A stretch of 64,000 nucleotides of DNA from Neurospora tetrasperma FGSC 2508 (taxonomy: Eukaryota; Ascomycota; Sordariomycetes; Sordariales; Sordariaceae). This document shows positions 1-14,000 of this stretch, in pieces. Where the stretch lies: assembly GCF_000213175.1 (NCBI RefSeq), contig NW_009799101.1, positions 4,872,298-4,936,297 on the forward strand, in the 5' to 3' direction. Both the position numbers and the translations under genes were made by a program. Below the pieces are notes generated by a model. The model was not told the origin of the DNA. It worked only from the letters and a program-made list of their open reading frames with translations, and did no database searches. Numbering within the stretch: the first letter of the stretch is position 1; each line of letters opens with the position of its first letter.

Positions 1-725
1 GCACAAGACATGGTTTGTCGGGGTTAAACACCACAAAAAGGCATCACGAGACCATTTTCACTGGCACGTTTGACTTCACTTCATGGAGTCTCTGCCCAGC
101 TCCCGCCGGTACAGTAGCCTTTTGTCTGTAGCGCGCCGTCCCTCCCTTCAAACGGAACCTTTCCTTCTCGTCCGTCCCCTCTTTATGACTGCACCTCTTC
201 CATAACTCAAGTACTGTCAAGTGGAGGTTCAGCTTACTGCGGTTACAGGCGACGGAGCTGCCTTCCACTTCCCGTCAACTGAAGCTTTTTTAAAAAGTGG
301 GGGTCAAATTGGGGGCCCACCCCGCGTAGGGCGCGCTCGGATTTTCTGGGTCACTACGTCCCGTCACTGCATAGAGGTACGTACCTACCTAATTGCATCC
401 GCGCGCGTCTCCATCTCGAATTCCGTCCATTCCATTCCGTCCTCTCCGGTTCAACATCTCGAGTCTCGACACCCTGTCCGTCTATGCCGCCGTCTTCACG
501 ATACCCGGACCTCCGTTCCCAAGATCCCAGGACCGACAAGACCGACCAAAACCACTCGTACTGTGTACTGCGACACACTGTCTGTGCCGTTTTCCCTTCC
601 TAGTGCAGTGTACATACTTGTCCACTTTGTTTCCAATGCTTGTCTCCTCTTTGGTTCTTGGTGGACTGGAGAATCCACTCCGACGGCAGATCAGCGTCCA
701 GCATTTTGCAACTGGAAACAAAGTC

Positions 726-742
726 TTTTTTTTTTTTTTTTT
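726..742. repeat. T17 homopolymer
   Basis: An uninterrupted run of 17 T. Comparable runs occur at 5724-5745 (A) and 5895-5908 (T). They are simple low-complexity tracts and can create spurious poly-Phe or poly-Lys stretches in translated frames. Confidence 0.95.
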
Positions 743-1007
743 CTTAATTCCACTCTCATCGACGATTCGTTCGAGAGTCGAGGGAAATCCGCCAGCAGTT
801 GAGCCGCCTCAGTCCACTATTTATCACGCGCTAATCTTCTTCTCCCTGTCTGTCCTTGTTTGATTGCTTTGTTCGTTTTTTTTTTTCCAGTGTGCCCTAG
901 GCTACTACGCTAGAATCAGATACCAGGCTAACAAAGACCGTGTTCGTGCACAAGGTTGTCGTTGGGACAGAGAAAAGTCAGAAAGATGCCACTATCCCAC
1001 CATGCCT

Positions 1008-1031
1008 CCAAGCGACCAAGCGACCAAGCGA
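1008..1031. repeat. Three perfect copies of CCAAGCGA
   Basis: The octamer CCAAGCGA is repeated three times head to tail without a mismatch. There is no gene nearby to tie it to. Confidence 0.9.
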
Positions 1032-4000
1032 GGGGTTGACTGATTGGCCAATGTATAATACCTGTACATCATAATGTTTGCGAATTCCGGAGATCCTATC
1101 GCTCAGCCTACAACCCTTGAGACATTCTGGCCTCCCTGCCCTGGCGCCTCCTTCTCTTGGCGTCACGCTGCCTGGCTTGTCGCGGCGGAGTTTAGAAAAA
1201 GATAAGCCATCGCTAAACCTCGACAGTAACCAACAAAGACAGACGTCGGACGCACACAAAAACGGACGGCACAGTAGACGCCAGAGCTCTGTATGCCTGG
1301 AAGCTCAACAACAGCAGCTGGCGCCTTACCCCTCGAGATTCACTTCTCTGTTGTTGACCAACAAAAAAGGAATTGTCCAATCAACAGCCAAGCACGTGGT
1401 GAACATCATGATTGTTGTCTTCCTTTGCGTCCCGACCAATGATGGTTCTAAACCAGAGATTCGGATCTTTCAAAGCCTTGCAAGTGCATGCTTAAAAGCA
1501 AAAGACCAATGTCAGGTCATGCTGCTGGCGTCAGCCCCGGGATGCAATGGTGGTGAGAGGATCTGTATGTAAGTTGGCAATTCATGAGGATCGCACACAG
1601 CTTGTCGTACACTACAAGTTGGACTCAGCCCACTGTCCGCTGCGGCCATCCTATCATCAAGCATGATCATCATGATGTCCTGCAGTGGCGCCGCAGAATT
1701 ATGTACCACAGTATGCGTGCACGATCCGATCTCTCCTCACACCGGGGGTGAACTACGCGGGAGTGCGTGTTCAAGGTGAGCAAAAGTATTCTCCAGATGT
1801 TGTTTTGCTCCCTAGAAGGCGTGGATACTATTCTAGCCCTCCCCCTCTTTCACATTAATCTCGGTGGAGTGAAAAGACTGAAAGCGCCGGCAAGCACACA
1901 TAACGGACATTTTCAGTGATCATCACTACTATGTTCATCATCGGCAGTCGTCACGGTCATCACCACGTCGTTTTTGATAATATAAGCGGAGTAGACATTG
2001 TCCCCAACATCCTTGTGGTTGAGTACCTACACTCCTCCCCGCTCGAGGACTGGAGCATTATGTAGTGTATTAGGAAGGCGCAACGGTATCATCTGGACTA
2101 GAGGTAGGTACCTAGCTCCATGCCATTGTGCCCGATATCAAAAACGACATGTAGTACCAACAACATCCTTCACTTGGGGCGCAATAATGAACGTGCTCCA
2201 TAGCGCCCATATCATACCGGATTATGGGTCAGAAACGGAGGGGGGGAAATGAGTGATACATGGAAAACCAGGATGAGAAAACACCAGACCTTACTAGCTC
2301 GTACTACTGTAGCAGACATCTCTGGGGCTTGAAGGTAGGTGGAAAAGTAGAAAATGCTCCTCTCTTGTCATCAATGTCGATGCGAGCAATGTGCCCATCG
2401 GCCCACCTAAAAGCACGACTGACCCAAACAGGCAAGTGGAAGTTTTGCTATTGGTTGGTACCTTGGCTTTTTCGTCTTCGTTTTTTCCTTGGGCCGATCA
2501 CAACCTGCTTGTAGACAGGCGCTGGACCCGATAAGGGATAGCACGATAAGAAAATCCGATCAGAAATCCGATCAAGCGATCAGAGTCAACAACGGAAATC
2601 AGGGACTTTCAGGGACTTCTAAAAAAAATTTGAACAAAAAAAGGCGTCAGGGACCTTTGTAAATCGATAAACACGAAAAGCAGGTACATTTTCATCTTGA
2701 TTGTTTCGGCTTGGTCGTCTGTGGCGCTGGCAGCCAGAAGCGTGCGTGGGGATGCAGAATCTTGGAAAATCTTGGAATCGTGAGATCACTGCAAGAGCTA
2801 AGTTGCTCTGCCCCTTTTCACCTAGGTAGGTTCCCTAGGTAGCGATACCCGCGGGACCCCTAGCGGTCTTTTTTTATGGAGGGTTGCAGCTTGCGAGAGA
2901 CGACTAAGTTAGGTAGGTGTGAGCCAGCCAGTCAACAGCGTTGTTGTCGACGACAAGGCTTGGGATTGGAAGTTGCGTGCCACTATCAAGCTAGGCGTGA
3001 GGAGGGGATGGACTGCGCTGACAATTCTGGGTGATTGAGCCGGCAGGCAAGAGTCAGTCAGTTCTCATTCCCCCGCCGTCGCCTGGTGTGAGTGCAGTGC
3101 AGTGGCCTGTTTGAGGCGGTTATTGCACTTGCAATTCATGGTGGAACGAAACGATGCTAAGCCCCAAGATGTTATGTCAAGAAAAGCGGGCTTGCACCAT
3201 TCGTAACTACCGACTTTGCCCAGGCGAAGTGCCTAGGTAACTGACCATCGTGCCAGCGACGACGACGACGACTCATCACCAACAGAATTCACATACCCTG
3301 CAGTCATCAATAGTTTGCAACCCCCGTCTTGGTTTCTCTTTGTGCAAATCTTGGGGAGAAACTCTTCAAACATTCAGGCTGGGGGGGCTTAGGTACTGGA
3401 ATGATGGGTAGGTAGGGGGGTTGGCCAAATTTGGGGCGTGTGTGGTTCAGTCAGCAAAACGAAAGTTTGTATGGGAAAATGATCCCTGCCAGCTAGCGGA
3501 CTGTTTTTTTTGCTGTTTTATGCAGGTAGTTGGGGGTCATTCTAGTCTTGGCTGCAGGAAGAAGTATCGCGCTAAGGCAGCTGATGCAATGCAGCTCGGA
3601 AGGCTTAAAAGAGGAATTAATAGGCCTATGCAAGAGCATTTTGCTGTTTTCTATCTTAACGGGTCACCCCATGAAGATAGAGCATTTTACTACTTCCGCC
3701 ACCTCACGGCGATAGTGCAACCAACACCGCGAATCACAACCCCGGTTACAACAACGCGTCCTTTAGCCCCCATCCTCGAGTAATACCTTTCTAGATGCTT
3801 TTTAGCTTTGTACCTTCGCCTACCCTTGTAAGAAGTCAGCAGAAATTCTGCTGACTGAACCAAACGGGCCCTTGGTGTTTGTTTCGTTCATCTGCTTGGA
3901 GTCGGGAGCTGTCACCGAATTCGTCTTAAGCGCGGCGACTATGTGTGTTAGTGCGGCCGGCAACGGGCGGCAATACCTTGTACTACGACAGGATTCAACG

Positions 4001-4499
4001 TTGGACCAATAATAGCGGAAGCAGGGATGATGGTTCCGGGGGTATGAATGGTTGCCTTAGCGACTTTTGTTAGTGTTTGTTGATGGACTTTAAAGTTCAT
4101 CACCTGAATTTGAGTTTCACAATCAAACTTTTAGCGGGAGAAAAGGGGCCTCAGTGTTAGATAAGTCATAAATGGCTTGAAAGATGGTCATCCGGTAAGT
4201 TCGAGATCGATGGTACTGTACATCCGCGAGAGGGTTGCTCGCGGGGCACAGAGTAGGGGTAGCTTGGCCAGTACCGACCAAACATCAAAGTCAATCTCAT
4301 ACCTACGAGTATTGCACAAAACCACATCAATTGCATAACATTCACCTGAATCGTTGAATTTCCCCCGCCCTTTCTCGATCCAACGGAGGAAAGCCATTCA
4401 CCAGGGGTAGACATTCCTGAATGCTACGCGCGCGATTTATGCTCTCCGGGATTCGAGTCCAGGCTCATCCATCCCACTTGAGCATAACGGAACATGCCG

Positions 4500-5560
4500 C
4501 GCACCAGCAAGCCACCCCGCCCCGCGCCTAACCCGGTAAGGGAGCCGCCGGCTGGAGCTTTACCTCGCCGGAGATACAAGGAAAGAAGCTGATACCGATG
4601 CTAACGTCCTTACGAATACCCCGTCCCGGGTTGAATAATCATAGCTCCGCGGGCTGTAAGAGTGGGCTCCCGCTGCTGAACTGGTAGAAACTATTGAAAA
4701 ACTAACATGAAATACTACTACTGTACGGCATTGGAGAAGACGAAGCTGGAAGAGAAAAGAAGAGCATGAAAAGAACTAGGAAACTTGAGGAAGTATTCCG
4801 TTTTGATAGCGGCGGCGACGATTGCTCACGGTTGGTTACTGCATCGTTCGTACCTGCGCTTACTGTGACTAACTGTGACGGATGCGCCCGGTTCACGATA
4901 GTAGTCGTACCGGCGTTAATAGGTATCCAACATCGGCGGACTAGTTGTTCTTACTTTTGTTGTTGTAGTGTGAAAAGTCCTTGCATAGTTGCGCACAATG
5001 GAGTTCCGAGTGCGAGGCGAGGAACATCGGTCGCTTATGTACCGGCATCGCAGCTGTACCCCGCGGTTCCCCGCCTGGCCGGTCTTACCCCGGACCCCCG
5101 GATCAAGACTCCGGGGAAAACCCCGTGTGGCCCCGCGTTTTATACCGGCATTGTGGATGATGCTGGCATCGGTGAGAAGTCGGCGGCTTTTTGGAGACAC
5201 GCTGTGGTGTGCGCCGAAAGGGACCGGGACTCTAGGGGGGAGTCCGTCGGAGCAAATATACGGATGCGGCAGGCGGTATCTTTTGGACATGCACGTCTGA
5301 CAATTTCAGGTTACCATGTACCAACCCAACGACCGTGTCCACAGTCTGGCCGACTTGTGGCCGGCGCGAGCCTCGCCAGCAACATCGGGGACAGACCGGG
5401 GGAAGCGCGGGGGCCAGACGGGGTTGCAATTTGCGGCCCAACGGCGTGGACATGCGGGGGCGGCGGCCAAGCACGGGGTACACTCTGCGGGAAGACGGGA
5501 CGGGCGGCTCCCGGACCCATAAAAACGCCGTGAACAAGTCCGACCCCGCGATTCCGCAAA
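4500..5560. other. G+C-rich patch with overlapping open frames on both strands
   Basis: This kilobase is clearly richer in G+C than its surroundings, with many CCCCGG and GGGG runs. Long frames are open on both strands at once (for example plus 4766-5533 and minus 5311-5718), as expected when stop codons are rare for compositional reasons. No motif or splice structure favours one frame. A hairpin with a 7-bp perfect stem (CCCCGGA/TCCGGGG, 5096-5116) lies inside. Confidence 0.5.
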
Positions 5561-5723
5561 CCAAAACAACCACCCCCCCGGGCCGGCGTACATATATGAA
5601 TAAAAGGAAAGTGAGTTCCCCGCAAAATGCAATGCAATGTCGTTTGTGATGAAGGATTTTCTCTTACAACCGTTCTGAGTGGTTCGGCATTCCGGGGTTG
5701 GAAATGCGGGCGGCACAACTAGG

Positions 5724-5745
5724 AAAAAAAAAAAAAAAAAAAAAA
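5724..5745. repeat. A22 homopolymer followed by A-rich DNA
   Basis: An uninterrupted run of 22 A, followed by further A-rich sequence to about 5760. It generates a poly-Phe stretch in minus-strand frames, which should not be mistaken for a membrane segment. Confidence 0.95.
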
Positions 5746-8700
5746 GAAAAACAAAAAAAAATGACAAGAGACTACGTTGTTGACAACTCATCTCACCACC
5801 GTTTTGACGAAATGTATTGCCGATTCACGTTGCTAGTGGTTCGCATGGCAATCGATCAGCAGTTTCCTGATTGTCGGTCTCCACGACACTGTGATTTTTT
5901 TTTTTTTTCGTTGTTTTGTTTTTAGCAATTTCAGCCTCGTACCGCATTCCATCCTACATACACTACATCCTATGACAAAGCAGAGAAATGAAGGCATATC
6001 CACACATGATGCCAATCTGGATCGCTCGATTGTTTCTGAGAGATCTAACTCGGTGAAAGGTATTTCCTGTTCCTGGCTAATTCCAGCATGTCTTCCTTCG
6101 CCGGCACGGTATTGGCTCGTTCCTGGCTTCGTGTTCCTGGATTCAGTTTGGACCTGGGAACATGGCGTGATGACAAGTTTAGCCAAAATAGGACTTGGTG
6201 GAGTCCATGTTGTTGTTGTCCCTTTGGCGGCCTTGTTGGAGATTGAAGAGCTCTCCTTTCTTTGGCTGTCTGTACGTTGAGGAGCGAGCATTGGACATTT
6301 TGATCTTCGAGCTGTCTCTTTCGTTTTCATCCAGTGCTTGTTGTCCTCGCAGCCGACAGCTCGGAGAGTGCATATCCCGGCGCGCAGCATCTCCAACTTT
6401 TTTTTCTTTCCTTCTCCAAGAGGTCACCATTTGGAGTGTAATGACGTAGGGCTATGTTTCAAAGCTGACCTTGCAATCGGCGTTTTTGGTGAGCAATCGT
6501 GGCACGTCCGGGATGGTTGGCCTGACCCTTGTGGATTGGCAATGGCTCAGCCGCTAGCACTGACTGGGATTAGGAAAGAAAGAAAGAGAGACCAAAGATA
6601 AGGTAACGAAAGAAGGCTAGTGCAGGCCAGCGGAGATAAGCAGGGCTCCACATGCTATCCATTGGCTAGGTCGGGTTCTAGCGGCAGGCAGGCGGGGGGC
6701 TCAGAGAGTGTGGAGAAAAACAAAAGAGCGCTAAGAGCTACAGTACCCCACTCTCTCCGCTGTTCCTTGCCAAGCAGTCGTGCCAAGCGGCCTGGGCCCC
6801 AAAAAGTGACTGCAGGGAAAAGCGGTTCCTCTCTCAGGCCCGGTCCCTGCTGTGCATCCCCTTCCGCCCTTGACTGCAGTGGGTGATTATCTAATAGCGG
6901 TGGATTTTGTCGCGAGTGGTGTGGTTTTGGAACTCGAACCACTCCAGCTTCTTTGAAGTTGCTGATTCTCTCGTGTTTTTCAGTTCATCCCGATATTGAA
7001 AAGTGTTCATAATACTATCTGACTCGCTTTTCATTACCAGCTCACTGCGTACATAGTAGTACTCAAGCTGTCGGGCTGGAGACAAAGTCTTGAAAACTCC
7101 GTCGGAAAGAGAGATACGCTTGATACGGTAGCCGGGCGGCACGGTGGCCGGATGGAAAGAGTCTGGGAAAGAACCTCCGGTTTTTTCATCAAGCAAATTT
7201 CCTTTGTGTTGATCGACAGTCAGACAGACCATTTTTTGTGTGTGGCTTCGAAAAAAAAACTTAATAGCCAATGAGAAGCCATGGAAAGGCCGCGGCTGCC
7301 CAATCATATTTGCTCACATTCCTCCTTTCTCCTCTTTTTTTTTCACCAGACGGGCTTGTTGCTTGCTGCGACGGAGTTGCTGTGGTCGCCGCCATCGAAC
7401 CAGTCGTCAGAACAAAAAGACTGGGAAGAGTGGCATGCTATAAGTCCCCTGATCGTGGCCGGACTTTATCGAGTCCACCACTGTCAAGGTGAATCAAGGT
7501 GAAGATGGACAGTGTGTCCACGACGACGACGAGGGAAGGCTGTCGCAATGAACTTTGATAGAGTCGGCGTCGATGATACGTACAGTTTATGAGCACTGTC
7601 TTACCGTTCAGGCTGCGACGGTGAATAGCTGGACGGTCTGACGGTCAAGATCACCTCGCTTTCTGTGCCGCCAGCCGCCAAGCTGCTCGGGTCGACAAGA
7701 TTGGCAGCTGCCGACATTACTTCAGTCTTTAGTGTAGGAGATCCGTCTCGCCAGTTGATCTCCCGCTTTTGATCAACCAGACTGCCAAACCTTATCTCAA
7801 GGTCAACGCTTATCAATTGGATCGGTTATTTGGATGTGTTGACTCCGCTTGGAAACATCGACTGATACCTACCTACACACCAGCAACCTCCATGTCGAGG
7901 GGAATTCCGAATGACCATGATCGTGTGAGGTTTTCATTTGATATACATCAATTCGATACACAATTCGTCCCCGCATCAGTAAAGAAGAAGAAATAGAAAA
8001 AAGCGTGGGGTCACCCCGCGGTTTGTGCTCGCGAATCTCGATCGAATGTGCATATCAAAAGTTGGAGAAAAAGTGGTGGTTGTGGCTTGGTGCAGGTTCG
8101 CAGGCGTTCCAGACCAGGTGATCTTCACTGGTCCAGCAGAAAGGAGGAGACGGCAGCTGGCAGTGTATATGACGAAGTACATATTCCATTGGAAGACGGA
8201 AGACGGCAATCACCGCGACTACGAGCTTCTCTACTTCTGGGTCGAGTTGTTGAATGGTTCGGCGTGGGGTTTTCCCAACTTTCGTTCCATTGGATGGGTA
8301 GGATCTTGTGCTGACAGGGAGGACGGACTGTCCAAAAATACCATGCCCGTTCCAACATTGAACGACGATATGCCAATGTTGGAAAAATATCGACAACGTT
8401 CCAAGTTTGAGCCAATTGCCATGGTCACGCTCAATCCTTCCCAACCCCACGCTTGTCCTCCCACCCTCTCTCCCACGCCGCCCGCCGTTTGCAAAGACGG
8501 CACAGCGTCTGTTGAACTACATCGGTCAAGGCCAAGGGAGGTCAGCACTGCCGCAGACAGTGTTACCGCAAGGTGAGCAGTTGTTGGCCAAAAGTCGCTT
8601 TTGCTTCCATCCTGCTAGCAACCTATGGGAGCAACCGGAAACCACCTTCCAGTTCAATTTGGAATGGGACGGTTTCGGCTCCTGGTTGACTGGTTGACTG

Positions 8701-10185
8701 GCTGGCTGGCTGGCTTGTCCTGGTCCTGGTCCCTCTTCGCTACCAGCCGCTTCTCGACTGTCTCTCGTCTGTTCAGCAAACTTCTCATCCCAGCATCCAA
8801 TGAGACGCCATAGGCTATTCGAGCCAGGTAGGTAGAGCAAGCCGGGCTGACTGGTCGACTTCCAGCTCGCAGCTACCCCTACCTCCAGTCAAGCCAGCCT
8901 TTACGACACAGGCCGGATACGGATATTGGTGTGGTAGGTGAAAGTGTGAAGCAGGTAGAGGTAGGAAAGCAAAAGGCGGTGAATTACCGTGGTGAAGGTA
9001 AAAGTATCACACCACTTCACAGGCTGGCAACTCACTCGTGACTTTCTCCCTTGGAGTGCAAGTTCATGCGGTCGTCAGATTCAAAATGGAGCCTCAATAG
9101 GGGGAATGGGTGAAGGAAGCGGCGGCAGCACACATGATGCGTGTTTCTTCTTCTTCTTCCCCTCTTCACCAGGTCGGAGGCTTGGGTTTGACTGGGTATG
9201 CCTGCTCAATGCATACGCGCCCACTGACTGCGACTCGATCCTCGCTCTGTCATTGCTAGAAGTTCATGAGAGAACCACAGAGAGCTTACGGACCACCTGC
9301 TGACTACCGTTAGATACCACCATGATGTAGCCCTTAACGGAAGAGGAAGAACGGTCCTGTTGCCAGCATCCGTACATGTACTAGTGTGGTGAAGTAGAGG
9401 AACTTGATGAAGCTGCTGGGAACGGCACACTGTATACATGTCTGGTTCCGTTTGGTGGTGCCTGCGGTACGACATTTCACCTCACCAGCGATCTTCGGGC
9501 GGCGACTTTTGCTTCGCCGTATTCTCCCAAAGAGGAAGGAACTGGCTTCGTATATCACCAACATGATGCCTCGAGGCAGTGTAAACGAGTTGATGAGCGT
9601 TTAGTGTCCCAAGACGCCTTCTTCCAAGGGACACTTGTCGCCATCGACACCGCTGAACTTGGTATCTCCGACGTCTTTACAGAGTTGCTGAACAAAAGTG
9701 CGCAACATGACTTTAGTTGCTACGTTCCAGCCGGAGTTGCCTCCCTCGAGCCTGTCTATTATCTGCCCGTTACATCGGCCTCCATTACTTGCCCTTCAGC
9801 GAGTCGGTTCCACGGCGTCATGACACTTCAGTCTTGCTTCAAGCTCGCGTGTTTCGAGAAAATTTTCGCCTCAGGGACAGCACTCTAGGCAGTGCTCACC
9901 CGGCTGTGGACCAACTGCATCACAAAACGGATCATGGCAGATGAGTTGCTATGGTTTATTGGATCACGACATTCTCGTGGGACGTCAGATGGCTTTCGAA
10001 AAGGGCGTATCGCTGATGAGGTGGCGGCCATGGCACTGGGCAATGGAAAGATGATCCAAGCGTGATGTAGGCGGCCTTAAGGAACCGAAGTCAGTCGATT
10101 GAGGCAGAGACCGAGAACGAACCTCAACAATTCAGTCCAGCCAGTCCGAGCCTTGAAAATTCAGGGGGCGGGAGATGTGCGTATG

Positions 10186-10209
10186 GATGGTGATGATGAT
10201 GATGATGAC
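10186..10209. repeat. (GAT)n microsatellite
   Basis: Imperfect trinucleotide run of GAT/GGT units. A (GGT)n run follows at 10373-10391. Both are in the gene-free region. Confidence 0.85.
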
Positions 10210-10841
10210 GAGGCGAGCATGAACACTCTGGGGAAAAGTCTGGGGTATGGGGACGTTGAGAGGCAAGCAGAATGGACTGGACAGAAACACTGCTCAAAAG
10301 GTCGCCTTGCAGAAGTCTGGGGCCCCAGTGGTCCTATGAGGGCGTTGTTGATTTCGTGATGATAATATTATTTGGTGGTGGTGGTGGTGGTAGAGGTAGT
10401 GGTGGTGTCATCATCATACGGCGTCGCAACTGCAGCGATGAGGTACCGATGCTTTCGTTCGTCAACTTGACATGGACTGACTGAAATTGCAGTGCAGTGA
10501 TGTCGGTTCGTTACTAAGTATTCCTTCCCCAGGGTGTTTGGCCAGTGAGTACCAACTTCAAAGGCACGGCGGGCAGTCACGGGCGATGGCGGTGGTGGTT
10601 CCCTTAAGTGTTGTGGTGGTCAAACGGGGACACTCAGACGCGGGAAGCACGACCGGTGAGGCAACCGACGCGCAGCGGAATACTTGCCTCTACTGCTAAG
10701 GGCTCAACCCTTTCACCGGTCGCCGCAGGACGAAATCTCCGCACGCAACAATTGTGAGCTTTTCGGAAGATCTCCCTCCAGATTCCTCCAAATTCAATGG
10801 ATGAGGAAACCACACCACACGCAACAAGTGAACGCCGCACC

Positions 10842-10902
10842 CCGACCGACCGACCGACCAACCAACCGACCGGTTACGACGCGACACCCGACACCCGACA
10901 CC
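10842..10902. repeat. (CCGA)n / (CCAA)n tetranucleotide run and three CGACACC copies
   Basis: A tract of CCGA units passes into CCAA and back (10842-10872). After a short gap come three exact copies of the heptamer CGACACC (10882-10902). These are two adjacent but different tandem repeats. Confidence 0.9.
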
Positions 10903-11052
10903 CGACCCTTTTGAAGGCTTGAACACTGACTGACCGAGCCGTTACCGTTAGCATCCCCATCTTGAGTGTCGCAAAGGATGTCGAGGACCAGAGAGACAGA
11001 GAAAGAGGGGGGGTACCAACACTTGGCGAAGCTAGGCTAGAAAGCGCTCGAA

Positions 11053-11070
11053 ACCACCACCACCACCACC
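11053..11070. repeat. (CAC)n microsatellite
   Basis: A CAC trinucleotide run of about six units, in the gene-free region. An ACA/CAC-rich tract also occurs at about 11380-11428. Confidence 0.85.
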
Positions 11071-14000
11071 CCCTTGAGTGATAGTCCACAGCATGGCAAC
11101 AAGACAGAGAGAGCGTTATCCGTCACTATCTGACAGATGGGTAACAGTCTCCGCGACCGAAGCGTTACGATTGCCCCGCAAAGTGGCTTTTACTGCTACT
11201 CTCTCGCTGCCACTGCTGCTCTCCTCGCTCCTGCTGCACAACGTTACACGGCCGCAGGCTGATATGAGGTCTCGATAGACGAGACGCCCCTTCAGACTTG
11301 GCAAAGCTGGAGTCTGGAGCAGTGGACAGAGTCGACATACTCACGGCATCTGTGTCTGTGCCGTAAGCGAGTCGCTCAAACACAATACAACACAATACAT
11401 CACGACACAACACCACACAACACACGACGCCGCCAGTATTACGTCGGGCGGGACGATCGGTCAACGACGGGAGTTGCAAGTTTGTGGGGTTGTGGAGGGG
11501 ATAGCTAGGTACAACCAGCCAACCTCATCTCCACGGAAAACACAAGCCATGAATGGATGGCACGGGAAACACTCGACATGGATGGATAATGCGGGACCCT
11601 CTGTGCATCAGGTCGTCCAGAAAAAGATCAGGATCAAGGATGGAAACAGGTTTCTCTCTCGCCGCCAGCCCACCTCCAGTCGCCGTACGAAAGGCCAGCA
11701 AGCAGAAATCTGGGGAAGATAGTTGCTGCTGACTGGTGTTTACCTGACCCATCTTGCCCCCAGCTTCTTCCAGGTTGTCCTGCAGCGGTTACTTGCGATC
11801 TACAGTTTTGCCTGCCCCTTTTCGATGGGTCGACGGTCAGTTTCAAGAATTCCGACCCTGTTCATCTGGGTCGATAATGATGTGATTCGAGTTCGTTAAC
11901 GAAAACGCCCACCACGCGCCTCTCTGCATCTTGACCCGCTTTATCCTCAGGGGGCACGGGGTCGGTCGAGGATTCCAAAGGTGATGGAAACTTGCCTTAT
12001 CTCACGCTCAAGACCGTCATGTCTTTTTCCGACGGCGGCGTCGACGGCACACCGCTTGCCGCTATCGCTCGGTCAAGGGTCGTTTTCAGCTTTCAGGATG
12101 CGGTATCCGATGCCTTGGTCGCCGCCGTTCCCCTTATTTTTCCGTCACGCACTGACTGTCCGTTCATCAGTCATTTCTCCAAAGTTCCAAGTCCAGACTC
12201 CAGAGTGCAGTCGCCTTTGCAGTGCTTGCGGTTATGGGTGTCGGACCCGTACGCGGCGTTGCAACATTGTGCGCCCCACTATAAACACCACCACCACCAT
12301 CACCAAAAGACGGACGCTACCAATTGCCCGAGACATGTCAAACTCGCTCGTCTTGGACGAATCGCAATGGAGGATGCCGCCTACTCCCTTCCTGTTGGGG
12401 GTCATGTACAAGGGCATTACAGTAACCCCCTATTCCCGTCAGCGCTTGTCGAAAGATTGTGAGTAAAGACTTTTTTTGACAAGTGCTGCACGTCAGTCTT
12501 TTAGGCAAGAGGTAAGGGTCGTTGGCGGCATCGGTGGCGGCTTGGTCAAGAAAAGTTACTCGACCGTTCATCCAAATGAATGGATGGTTGCCTTCTTTTC
12601 GCCCATTCCCAACGCAACGTTTTGAGGCCATGTCTTGCCAAGAGGAAATAGTTCTACACCAAAGTCCGGCGCTACGCCAGTCAACGGAGGCAGATTTCAA
12701 GACCACCACCATGACTTCTATCACCACTACCGGGGATGGGACCGTTTGGTTACCAACAACGGAGAACGGATCACTTAGCGACATGAAGCTGTTTTGCGCT
12801 AACTTGCAGGTCCACTTGGGACGCAACCTCAACTTCGGCCGGGTAAGGTCCAAAAGGGTCCGGTCTGGAAGATCCAGAGGGACCCCGCACGGCCCGATGC
12901 TAGAGTCTCCGTCTGGAGCCCAGAGAATCAATGGAGCCTGCCGTTCGGGCGCTTTGTTACCCCCTTGAGAGGCTCTTGTTTTTTTCTCCTTTAGACCCAG
13001 CAGTTGGGCGCCAACCCACTTCGTACTACCAAAAGTGTGTAAGAACAACCTTACAAATGGCCAATGGTCGATAACACAGGACCCTTCTTGGTGGATTGTA
13101 TGAGACACGTCAACTGGCCGTTTATTGACTACTGAAACCGCCTACAAGGACATGGTATGTTGGGAATTCTACTCCCCAAGTTTGACATTTCCTGGTGGTG
13201 GAGGAGTGAACCGAACAATGACCGTTTCGAGATCCGTTCAGGAAATCCACGTCCCATTTCACCATCTGTAGCAGAGGCATGTGTACAAAGAGATTGGACT
13301 TCCGTCTACGATACCGCTGATAATACTGTAGCAGTGTAGATCCAGAGGGAAGCTCTTCAAGGCTCAAGCCCAGGCTTGTAAGGCGACACTATCACGCCAC
13401 CCTTGACCCGCTGTGACGAATACACCTACCTCTAGGTCCCTTCGCTTCCGTCGCTTCCATCCAGCGTCTTGGGCGTGTGGCCATCATACTCCTGAAATCG
13501 ACGAGTTACAGGGCATGACGGCCGCTAAATAGGGCATGTTGTAGGCTTAGTTGGCGCTATCGCAAGCCAGGGCATGGCGTCCCACCTCCACTGCCCTGCC
13601 TGCACATCAATCGCCGGCTTGGCATGGAATTTGATATGTATCAATTTCTTCATGTTACACTCCGGCAAGTCCTTGACTCACAATCACCAGCATCACCAAC
13701 AGCAGTCACCATTTCTAGAACCTAGTACGGCTCTCCGAGTTCGGCTCACAAAAAGCGTCATGACTCGCAGTTGCTATCACTATCAGCCATGTCTCACATG
13801 GACTTGAACGAACCCCTCTCGCTAGAAGTTCTGGTAGCTATCCCTCCCTGTCCGCGCTTCTCGCGAGAGAGCCGCTGTCTCTGATTCTGATTCTGATCAA
13901 TCACATAGCTTCCTTCACTGACAGGATGACAGTGAGAGAAGGGGTCGCAATCTCGCATCTCACATTGCGAAACGCCATGCCATGCCCATGGCCCAAGACG

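Noticed and set aside
4766-5533. 255-codon open frame on the plus strand
   Set aside because: It lies in the G+C-rich patch where both strands are open at once, and nothing in the translation resembles a known protein.
5306-5791. Minus-strand frame with a long Phe-rich 'membrane segment'
   Set aside because: The hydrophobic run is translated from the A22 homopolymer tract and is not a real helix.
8025-8576. 183-codon plus-strand frame
   Set aside because: It competes with several minus-strand frames of similar length and shows no recognisable feature or splice context.
12338-13108. 256-codon open frame on the minus strand
   Set aside because: No domain or motif, composition not coding-like, and shorter frames overlap on the plus strand. 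It is most likely a chance frame.
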